This document shows, piece by piece, positions 21,190-29,979 of a stretch of DNA of 64,000 bases. The notes beneath the pieces were generated by a model. The model was not told where the DNA came from. It saw nothing but the letters and a program-made list of their open reading frames with translations, and did not search any database. The stretch is from assembly GCA_036346395.1 (NCBI GenBank), contig CM070602.1, positions 14,765,098-14,829,097 of the forward strand, written 5' to 3'. Position numbers and translations under genes: made by a program. The stretch's first letter is position 1, and every line of letters starts with the position of its first letter. The DNA comes from Hsuehochloa calcarea (lineage: Eukaryota; Streptophyta; Magnoliopsida; Poales; Poaceae).

Positions 21190-23641
21190 GGACAACGGTA
21201 AAGAGTTACTTACATTGCTTGAGTTCTAAGAACCTCGAGTTCTTGATCCTTATTCTTAGTAATGGGAAAACTCTGAATGACCAAAGATTTGTCTCAACTT
21301 GATCAGGAGCTTCCTCATCTCATTTTCTTTATCTGAAAAGAAATGAGAGTTAGGTAAAGGTTAAAACTCAAAAAGCAGTCTTAAGTTCGGCACTTCTTTG
21401 TTTATTTTTCCTGCAATTTCTTAGATGCGAGAGACAACCTCTCGAAGTCTTTCAGAGAGGGTTAATACTTCATTCCTTAGCCTCCTCGACTCCTCTTTTT
21501 CATAGTCGGCGAGTCGCTAAGGTCTTTGAATCCTTTGTTTAACCTACAAAGGGCGAGATGGAGATAAAAATCAGTAGAATGGTTGTAAATACTTCTACAA
21601 CCAGCGACACAGTCGTAAGTTTTTACTGCGACTACGAATGGTTGTAAGTCTTTCTGCGACCACTATCACGGTCGTAAGTAGTCGTAAGCTTTTTACGACT
21701 AATACTTTGTCATGAGTTTCTTCCATGACTATTCTCGTAAAACATTATCACAGTATTTAAGTCGAAAACAACTATGAATGATAAGTGACTTACCACCTCT
21801 CGCCTCTGCGCGAGTAGTTCTTTCTCTGTCTTAGCTCTAAAAGTTGTCGATGATACTCACCGACAACGACAATTTGCTCGAGCTTTACGCAAAAGAAAAC
21901 GATGAAGGGAAGGAAAGCCACGGATATAAGTATTACGAAGATACTTACATTCATAGTCGTCTAGCAAACATCGAATATACAAGGTCAGGGTCTTGCAACT
22001 TATCTATCCTCGCGACTTTGTCCCACCACACCTTCTCGAGCTCGTTGTCAAAAGTATTCTCCGTATTGGGAATATCTTTGGGATGGGGACTTCGGTCCAC
22101 GAATTTGTGCGAAGACCCTCGACGGAGGCGGGCCCAAAGAAGTCACCACGAAGTTAAAATTTTCTCCCTCTGTTTTACGTAACTTCTCTTTGGGTAGGGA
22201 AGGAGCGCCTCCTACAATTTCCTTCCCAGTGGTGCGCAGGTTTGTTCACCACCTTGACGAGGCTTCCACAGTGCCTCTGTTGTTTCTCGACCTCGGCGAT
22301 CGTGCGACCACCTCAACGATGTGGCCGCTACCTCAAGAGTCGTAGCTACAATTTCAGGTGTGGGAGTCACTCAGGAGTCTCGACTTCATCGGCCACACAG
22401 GCCAAGGGTGATGCCGACCACCTCCATTGCTACCTCCCGATGGCGAAGGGATGGCAATGGACTTCTCTGGAAGCATTCCCGGGTGAAGAGTCGGATGAAA
22501 TAAAGAAAAGCAAATCGGGATGTGAAAAGAAAAAGGTAAATGTCGTTCTTACACTTTAGTACATTTCACCTACCTCACACCTGGTCTTAACCGGGAATTT
22601 TGGAGCAATCCTCCCGACGGAGGACCTCTTCTTCTCCACGACCACGTCGGTGAGGTTCAACAATTGGCTCGGCTCGACCACGTGCAGTGCGTAGAGTTTG
22701 AAACGAGGACGGGGCTCGGTTCCACGATCCTCTGGATGGGCGAGATCGGTCTCGACCATTCCGAGAAAAACAACGCCCTCATTGCGAGTTGTCTTGTCAC
22801 GACATCCTCCTTCATAAAGACATAAAATCTTTCCGTTCTCCTTTCCGGTTGCTTAATAAAACTAGGAGTGGCACCGATTGCGAAAGATTCCGTATCATAA
22901 TAGAAGGTACCTTAGCCTTACGAGGTTTGCGCTTAAGAGGTTCACCGCTTCAACCTCCTCGGCCGGCGGCGCGACCTCGGCCGAGATACGACTACGGTGC
23001 GCGGTGCTCTGTAAGCGTTTGGTCGAAAGACGAGCTCGAACTTGCTCCCCCTTGTCGGTAGATTTTACAATTCGGCGTCTCTTCAAGGAGGAGCCGAGCC
23101 TTTGTCTTCGACAACCCGGCGCCAATAGTCATCGAGCGATTTCTTCGTCGTCCGGCGATTTTCCATGCCTACTTTACGTAAAGCAAAGCAGAAAAAGAAG
23201 AATCACTAATTAGTCGTAAGTTTTTCTCGACTAGTGCCAAGTCGTAAGTTTTTCTCGACCCTTTCTCGATTGTAAGATATTCTATGATCACCATTAGTCG
23301 TAAGTATCTTCTCGACTATAAAGTCCTAAAGAAAGAATCAGTTTTGATTACCTTTAGGCGCTCCATCCTTTCATCTGCGGACAAAGCCGCAATGACGAGA
23401 ACCGCCCCTCGGGTGGCGGAGACTTCTCACAAATGAGTCGACTGCAGGAGTCAACCTCGGCTGTGAAAGATGCGTATAAGCAGATAAAAATATTAGACAA
23501 GGTTGAGAAAGACCAAGCGGAGAGCTAAGTCGACAATTGCTTACCCTCCTCGTAGTCTCGGTGGGGTCTCCTCTCCCGAGTACCTCCACATAGGAGATGC
23601 TCGTTTCTTGAGAGGATCGATTCGGCGTGTGATGAAGTCCT
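21190..23641 (-). pseudogene. Degenerate middle of the antisense ORF region, with intron-like gaps
   Basis: On the minus strand, short acidic and Arg-rich open frames alternate with non-coding DNA. TCGTAAG hairpin repeats lie at about 21590-21735 and 23205-23310. I infer exons and introns of the antisense gene but cannot define them. No frame is longer than about 100 codons. Confidence 0.35.
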
Positions 23642-24244
23642 TCACCACATGCCATCCGTCGACCCTTCTTCCTTCAAGTCCTTAATAGCTTGAATATAAG
23701 GGCTAATCCGGTGATATCTTCGAGGTTGAGTCCCATGAAGATTTCTTTTCAGCGACCTTCCCCTCAAAAGAAAGGTGTCTTGAGGTGACCTTCGGTAGAA
23801 CCACCTCTTCCTCGGCCCGACCACGAAGGCCGGGTGAAGCTCTGAATGTACTCCTTTGACTTGAGTCGTGGAGCTTGGACCACGACTTAGGCGATTCGGT
23901 TTGTCGAGCCATCCCATAATAATATTGGAGCAGCTCGAGATCCGCGGAATCCCAGTGTATGCCTCGCCTGAGATACGAACACACTCAACATGGTAATGGA
24001 ATTGGGACCTAAGTTCACGGTTCCACCCCAAAGTGTTCAGTACTCTGTAAGAAAGGGGTGGGCGGTGTCGAAGGCGCTCACAATGTCGCTTGGAAGGCGG
24101 GATTTGCCCATTTTCCCCGATGGCGATCTTGCCCGATAGCGGAATCCACTTCACGAGCCTTCTGCAGGATCTTCCGACATCGACCAAGATCTTGATCTTA
24201 GCGCATCCATCTCGATTCCTCCCATTCGAAACTCTCTTGGCCAT
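23642..24244 (-). pseudogene. Antisense PF04195-like ORF of the Tat-type element
   Basis: A 200-codon minus-strand frame starts MAKRVSNGRN and ends near LKEEGSTDGMW. With its neighbour frame at 23703-23984 it shows the N-terminal domain layout of the grass retroelement family PF04195: a Pro/Ser-rich entry, a hydrophobic middle with HYHVECVRISGEAYTGIP, then LDKPNRLSRGP and a Trp-Phe-Tyr segment (KRWFYRR). The same family is coded at 7508-8092 and 33092-33231. Its position antisense between pol and the 3' LTR fits the Tat lineage. Function is unknown. Comparison of the two frames shows at least one shift, so it is probably broken. Confidence 0.5.
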
Positions 24245-24250
24245 TTCTCT

Positions 24251-25042
24251 CGAAGCAAGAAGTTTTTGATTGGGTTAGCGTGAGAAGATGGAACCTAGTC
24301 GAGACGGAGAAAGCAAGAGCTCGAAGAACGGCGGAGTGATTTGGGGAAAAGTAAAACCCAAGTCTACCTCTGGTAAGTTTTTATAACATACGATCTCGCC
24401 GCTTGAAACCGTCTCGTCTATAGGTGCAGTAGGAGTTGGTTGTACCGCCGGGGAACGCTTCATCGGACAAGTGCGTGAGAGCGGTTGCAATTCCCAGATG
24501 GTCCGTTCGAGAAAAATTAGGTTCGTATTGTCACCCCCAAGCGAAATTAGATTCTTGACCAAGTATTTCTGGTCGAAGGAAGTATCAATCGGAAGGGCTT
24601 TTCTCCGATTCCCTACTACGACCACGGGCGGTCGTAGGGGTTTTACGACTTTTGATAGTAGTAAGCAATCTTCACGATTGCGATCGCTTGAGAACCGTCT
24701 CATCAACAGATCTGTAGAGATCGTTTTGCAATTCCCCAGACGGTCTGTTCGGGAAAGTTAGGTTTGTTTTATCACCTCCAAGTAAAATTACTTTCCTGAC
24801 CAAATCTTTCTGGTCAAAGGAAGTATCAATCGGAAGGATTTTTCTCCGATCGCCCTACTCGACTACTACGGTTGTAGGGGCTCTTATGACTTTTGATAGT
24901 TGTAAGCAACCTTCTTGACCAAGCAAATTCTGGTCAAAGTAGCACTCAAATATCGAAGAGTTCTTCCTTCGACTATTGTTCTCGACATTTTCATGGTCGT
25001 AAGACCATTCTGAAACCTTCACCAAGTAAGTTACTTTCACTT
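24251..25042 (+). other. 3' non-coding region of the Tat-type element with direct repeats
   Basis: Two diverged copies of a ~260-bp unit lie here: GGTTGCAATTCCC...GGTCGTAGGGG at about 24480-24650 and GTTTTGCAATTCCCC...GGTTGTAGGGG at about 24722-24885. Both contain TTTCTGGTC(A/G)AAGGAAGTATCAAT. No coding potential is convincing on either strand. Confidence 0.5.
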
Positions 25043-25056
25043 GAAGTGGGGGGCTA
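25043..25056 (+). other. Polypurine tract of the Tat-type element
   Basis: GAAGTGGGGGGCTA lies two bases before the 3' LTR (TGGCGAGG at 25059). It is the expected priming site for plus-strand DNA synthesis. Confidence 0.75.
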
Positions 25057-25058
25057 GA

Positions 25059-25823
25059 TGGCGAGGATCTAATAATCCTCATTTTATCTTTTATCTATAA
25101 TTCTTATTATGGGTAAATATGGTGTCACATAGTCCCCAGAAGTACCCCTTATATCTATAAGGGAGAGGCCTAACAAGTGATTGTAAGTTCTTCTACAATC
25201 ACCCCCATAGTCGTAAGTCTTGCTACGACTATATCATGGTCGTAAGTCCTTCTCGACCACTACATAGTCGTAAGTCCTTCTCACGATCGCTACAGTCGTA
25301 AGTCCTTCTACGACCGGAAAACTCGACCACCTTATAATCAAACTTACGGGGCGAGTAGGTCCAATTGATTAAGGAATCGAGCGGTCTACACGCACTATTA
25401 TTCCGCGTAATTAATGGTGTGTAAATACCCCATTATCTACGGAAGATAATTGTCGACGGCGTGAAGAAGCCAAGCGCGCGGTAATTCTGCCATTATGCGC
25501 CGAATTCTTGCATTAATTAGGCGCATCTCCGCGAGGACAAAGCGGCTACTTCTTCACGACTATATAAAGGCATCAATCGGAGGAATAGGGGAGGCGAAGG
25601 GCGACAAGCGAGCTAGTCAAGTAGAAACACAAGCGCTATTCTGTAATAGTCTTAGTCCTTTCTTGGATCATCAAGAATACCATACACACAGATTAGGGTT
25701 ATTATTCTCTCGGAGAAGGCTGAACTGTCTAAACATCCGTGTCAATCCACTCTGCGTGATCTCATCCTTAGGAGACCCCGAATCAAATAATCTTTACGTA
25801 AGATCGGTTCTAATACACCGACA
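25059..25823 (+). repeat. 3' LTR of the Tat-type element
   Basis: A direct repeat of 12648-13414, 765 bp. Compared with the 5' copy, several CAG or CTG sites read CGA, CGG or ACG here (for example ATCAGAGG versus ATCGGAGG, CTCTGGAAG versus CTACGGAAG). It ends CCGACA before the presumed TSD AAGGC. Confidence 0.9.
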
Positions 25824-25828
25824 AAGGC

Positions 25829-26700
25829 GATGATTGGCTTCGGCGTGATTGAGAGGAAGGCTGCGATCACCCAATGCAGGCGATCATGAGAAGGTTTTGT
25901 ATGCCACCCATCGGATGGAGGGCATAGGCTGGCGAGTGGTGGGAAAACTTGCGCGGCGCATGGAGCACCGCGAGAATATCACACAGGAAGAATTTTCCGA
26001 CTTTTCGCCCGATATCATGTACTGAAGGCATTATGGATCTCAAGAAGGGCGAGTTCCGCTCTCAAGCAAGGGGTATGTCGGTGTTGACTACGAACAAGTT
26101 TTCTCGGCTAGCTCGCTATGCTCCGAAGAGCGTCGCTCTTGGCGTGTCTCGCCCGGTCGATTCTTGAAGGGTGCGAACTTCGGGACTACAAGTCAATCTG
26201 CTTGCCCACACTTTCCCGTTTCCGGGAGTTGATTAACAAGGCGTTGGTTATGGAGGACAAGCGCAAGGAGGCGGAGGATCACATAGCGTAGGATGATTCA
26301 GCGGGAAGCCACGGCCACAACGGCGAGGGCAAGGATAGTGCCACGCGGTTTAACCGTTTCCGCCACGAGTTCTTTGAACACTGCACCTCCTTGACACCTC
26401 GTCCTTTTGTTCAAGATTCTCGTAACCCTACACGATCAACCCCACCCGAAACAACAATCGTCGAGAATGAACCAAGAGTGTGTTACCATTGCGTCGGCCA
26501 GGGCATTTAAGCTAATCGGTGTCCTCAAAGGAACTATCACTCGATTCGCTTCAACCTTGGAGCAACACCGCCAAGACCCGATGCGAGAACAACCAAGGAG
26601 TTTCTCGGGGAACGATCAACGGGAGGAACGCCTCGATCGGTGGTCGAGGTCGTGTTAATCACGTCACTTTGGAAGGAGCCGGAAGCACGAAGTTGTCTTG
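25829..26700 (+). pseudogene. Outer element gag, C-terminal part with zinc knuckle
   Basis: Gag coding of the outer element resumes after the Tat-type insertion, with the GDDWL-like start of the capsid domain in shifted frames. It continues through a basic linker to a CCHC zinc-knuckle relic near 26476-26530 (CYHC ... ANRCP). In that relic the His position is followed by an in-frame TAA. The knuckle normally binds element RNA. Many frameshifts make the gene non-functional. Confidence 0.6.
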
Positions 26701-27200
26701 GGTAAGTTCCTAGTAAATTCGATACACCCTTAGATTACTGTTTGATTACGGGCTTCGCATTCGTTTGTTTCTGGAGTTTTTGCAACCAAGAATAAATTGA
26801 AAGTTATGCACCTTAAGCGTACTCCGTCGGTCCAGTCACCTGGAGCAGAGCTAAGTTCTAATATGGGTTGTTTAGGGGCTAAGTTACTCATAGCTGGAGT
26901 TGAGTTTCTAGCTAACCTGGTTATTCTAGACACCCAAACTATAGATGTCATCCTTGGCATGGATTGGTTAACCAAGCGCAAAGCCGTGCTAGATTGTGGC
27001 CGAAGAGCCGTTACAATCGAGGATACCAAAGGAAACAAAGTGGAGTTCCTATCTACCTCAGTATGTAATGGACATCTGCTAGTCAATAGCCTGAAGACCG
27101 TCGCGTTGGAAGATGTGCGAGTCGTCAAAGAGTATCGGATGTGTTTCGGAAGAGTTACGGGAATGCCACCGATCGTGACATCGAGTTTGTCATTGATCTA
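26701..27200 (+). pseudogene. Outer element aspartic protease, degraded
   Basis: The N-terminal strand LGKFLVNS is followed by two in-frame stops, and the catalytic Asp-Ser-Gly region (about 26730-26760) is altered. The second half is better kept: from 26797 an open frame of 134 codons carries VILDTQTIDVILGMDWLTK, the usual ILGMDWL flap-distal motif of plant gypsy proteases, and the spacer to RT. It would cut the polyprotein but the active site is lost. Confidence 0.7.
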
Positions 27201-27229
27201 GTGCGAGGGCAGCACCACTCTCGAAGAGA

Positions 27230-27719
27230 CCCTATCGGATGCCACCAGATGAGCTAGTAGAAATGAAGAAGCAAGTAGAAGAACTTTTGGAGAAAGGTTT
27301 TGTGAGGCCTAGTTAAATCGCCATGGGGCGCCGCTTTGTTCGTCAAAAAGAAGGATGGAAGCATGAGAATGTGCATCGACTACCGGTCTCTCAATGAAGT
27401 CACTATTAAGAATAAGTATCCATTGCCCCGAATAGATGATCTGTTTGATCAAATGAAAGGAGCCGGAGTGTTCTCGAAGATCGACCTGCGATCAGGTTAC
27501 CATCAGTTGAAGATCTGTCCCAAGGATATACCTAAGACCGCTTTCTCAATGCGGTACGGATATTATGAGTTCCTAGTCATGTCCTTTGGTCTGACCAATG
27601 CCCCTGCCTATTTCATGAATATGATGAATAAGGTATTCATGGAGTATCTGGACAAGTTTGTAGTTGTATTCATCGATGATATTTTGGTCTACTCAAAGTC
27701 GGAAGAACAACATGCTTAG
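27230..27719 (+). pseudogene. Outer element reverse transcriptase core
   Basis: The best preserved coding block of the element: 128 codons open from 27336, with the KKDGSMRMCIDYRSLN block, PLPRIDDLFDQ, KIDLRSGYHQLKI, FLVMSFGLTNAP and the catalytic Asp pair in FIDDILVYSK (27669-27680). Just upstream (27225-27320) PPDELVEMKKQVEELLEKGF is interrupted by a TAA and a frameshift. CAG and CTG triplets are normal in this block, unlike in its flanks. It ends at TAG 27717-27719, after which coding changes frame. Confidence 0.85.
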
Positions 27720-28500
27720 AACATTTGAGATTAATTCTAGAAGCTCGAGAGAACATCGGTTGTATGCTAAGTTTAGCAAGTGTGATTTACGGAAAAGGAA
27801 GTGGATTTTCTTGGTCATGTGATGGCGGTGCAAGAGTAGCCGTTGACCCGATAAAGTTAAGCGATACTACAATGGGAACGGCCAAGGCGGTCACTCAGTT
27901 CGCGTTTCTTGGGATTGGCGGGATACTATCGTCGTTTCATTGAAGGATTCTCATCAATTGCTAAACCTCTTACGCAATTGTTAAAGAAAGAGAAAAAGTT
28001 TACTGGACTGACTTGTGAAGAAAGTTTTCAAGAATTGAAGAAATATTTGACTTGACCCGATCGATTTTGCGGATATTCGCAAGGATTTCGATATCTATTG
28101 CGATACTTGGCGTCAAGGATTAGGATGTGTCCCGATGCAAGAAGGAAGAGCATGTCGCTTATCGTCAAAGCGATTAAGGCATGAAGAGAACTATCCCACC
28201 CATGATATGGAGTTAGGCTGCGATAGTGCATGCCTTGAAGATTTGGCGTCATTACCTCATCGGTAATCATTGCGAGGTATATCTGAGATCATAAGAGCTT
28301 GAAATATATTTTCACTCGATCGGATCTGAATATGAGGCGAGAGAAGATGGCTAGAATTGATAAAGGATTATAACCTTGGAATCCATTACCATCTGGTAAA
28401 GCCAATGTCGTTGCGAGGCGCTTTGGCCGTAAGAGCCACCGCAATGCCTTGGAAGTGAAAGAGTTTTATTCGTAACTTCAAGAGGAATTCCAGTGAAGCT
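27720..28500 (+). pseudogene. Outer element RNase H, degraded
   Basis: Fragments in all three frames follow the gypsy order: RRFIEGFSSIAKPLTQLLKK-like near 27940-28000, DFDIYCDT near 28085-28110, a LGCVLMQ-like site near 28122, HEENYPTHDMEL near 28180-28215, IGNHCEVY near 28260, and a PGKANVV-like end near 28395. RNase H removes the RNA strand during DNA synthesis. More than six shifts or stops are present, several at sites where the expected codons contain CAG or CTG. Confidence 0.65.
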
Positions 28501-29500
28501 AGAAGTAGTATCTAAAGGATTCATGGCAAATCTGGAAGTGCAATCTACTTTGGAGAAGCAGTTCGCGGCTCAGTAGAAGGACTCGAGTTCTCAGACATCA
28601 AGAAGAAGATGATGAAGGGAAGTTCAAGGACTTCACGGTAGATGATCAAGACATCTTGTGGATCAATGGGCGTATCTGCGTCCCGGATATTGATGGATTG
28701 AGACGGCTAATTTTGAAGGAGGCCCATGACTCAAAATATTCGATTCACCACAGTAGTACTAAGATGTACCGGGATGTTAAGAATAAGTTTTGGTGGCCAA
28801 ATCAAGCGAAGTCGCGAGTTCGTTGCCTTGTGCGGCGTGTGTCAAAAGTTAAAGCAGAGCATCGAGGCCAGCAGTGCATTGCAACCTTTGAAGATTCGAG
28901 AATGGAAGTGGGAAGAAATCGGAATGGATTTCATTCTTTGGGTTACCCAAGACTCAATCGAGTTACGATTCGATTTGGGTAATAGTGGATCGTCGACTAA
29001 AGTTGCCCATTTCTTACCAGTCAAAACCACTTACTCGGAGATCGTCTGTGGCCGTACATGTCGAAGATCGTCATTTTGCATGGTGTACCTAAGAAGATTG
29101 TGTCGGTCGAGGATCTCGCCACCTCCGATTTTGGCGAGTTTACATGAAGCCTTAGGGACTCACACGAATTTGATCTGCGTATCACCCAGACATGATGGAT
29201 GCGGATGAAAGGGTTAATCGGATATTGGAGGATATCTTTGAGAGCACGTGCGTTAGCAAATGCTACTCGTTAGGATAAGAGTTTACCATATGCACGAATT
29301 CTCGTACAACAACGAGTATCAAACCGGTCTACAAATGTCACCATTTGAAGCCTTGTATGGTCGTGCTGTAGAACCCGTTGAATCGGTCGAAACCGTGAGC
29401 GCATAGTCTTTGGTCGGATATTATTCAAGAAGCGAGAAGAGCAAGTGTCCATGATTAGAGAGATTAAAGATAGCTCGATCGGCGGAAGAGTTATGCCGAC
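28501..29500 (+). pseudogene. Outer element integrase, degraded
   Basis: An intact H-H/C-C finger is visible in two frames: LILKEAHDSKYSIHHSSTKMY (28713-28770) and FVALCGVCQKLKQS (28818-28860). The first catalytic Asp follows at about 28960-28990 (VIVDRL-like in shifted frame). The second Asp and Glu blocks (about 29080-29250) are badly broken. YNNEYQTGLQMSPFEALYGR-like coding occurs near 29300-29362. The enzyme is not functional. Confidence 0.65.
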
Positions 29501-29938
29501 AATCGTCGTCGTGATCTCGATTTGAGTCGAAGATTTTGTGTATCTTGAGTTCGCCCCTCGAGGTGTGAAAAGGTTCCACGCCAAAGGGAAACTTGCCCCT
29601 CGGTATGTTGGTCCGTTCAAGATTTTGGAGCGTCGTGGAGAAGTGGCTTATCGATTAGAGCCGCCACAATCGCTAGCGAGAGTACGATGTCTTTCACGTC
29701 TCACACCAAGAAGTGTCTTCGTGTGCGGAAGAACAAGCACCGCTGGATTCGATTGAACTAAAAGAAGACCTCACCTACAAAGCGCAAATGGTCAAGATTA
29801 TGGATGTCGTAGAACGCCGCACTGAAGCAAGACCGTTCGTTTACGCAAAGTCGGTGGAGTAACCACTCGGAAGGAGAAGCAGCGTGGGAGCGTGAAGAAG
29901 AGTTGAAAGCCGAGTTCCCTAGCCTTTTCTCTAGCTAG
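29501..29938 (+). pseudogene. Outer element integrase C-terminus: GPY/F module and chromodomain
   Basis: From 29538 an open frame gives GKLAPRYVGPFKILERRGEVAYRL, the GPY/F module that follows plant gypsy integrases. After a frameshift DLTYKAQMVKIMD and, near 29876-29938, AAWEREEELKAEFPSL form the ends of a chromodomain-like segment, closed by TAG at 29936-29938. Chromodomains are thought to steer integration to heterochromatin. The presence of this domain places the element among the chromoviruses. Confidence 0.7.
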
Positions 29939-29964
29939 CTTTGAATCTCAGGTCGAGATTCCAT

Positions 29965-29979
29965 TAAGGGGGGAAGGTT
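29965..29979 (+). other. Polypurine tract of the outer element
   Basis: TTAAGGGGGGAAGGTT directly precedes the 3' LTR at 29980, the expected plus-strand primer. Confidence 0.8.

Larger units (their letters stand above)
12648..25823 (+). mobile_element. Tat-type Ty3/gypsy retrotransposon nested in gag of the outer element
   Basis: LTRs at 12648-13414 and 25059-25823 flank an internal region with PBS, gag, aspartic protease, RT, RNase H, a second RNase H-like domain, integrase, a long 3' region with antisense ORFs, and a polypurine tract. The extra RNase H and the antisense PF04195-like ORF are traits of the Tat lineage (RIRE2/Grande relatives). The target duplication is AAGCT on the left (12643-12647) and AAGGC on the right (25824-25828). 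The mismatch falls where a CTG would be formed with the next base, the context that is altered throughout this region. An alternative LTR end seven bases earlier (TAATACA) would leave no recognisable TSD. All coding regions are broken. Confidence 0.9.

Noticed and set aside
13408..25817. Inner LTRs ending at TAATACA
   Set aside because: These ends leave flanks AAGCT and CCGAC that do not match. Extending six bases gives AAGCT/AAGGC and puts outer gag back in register.
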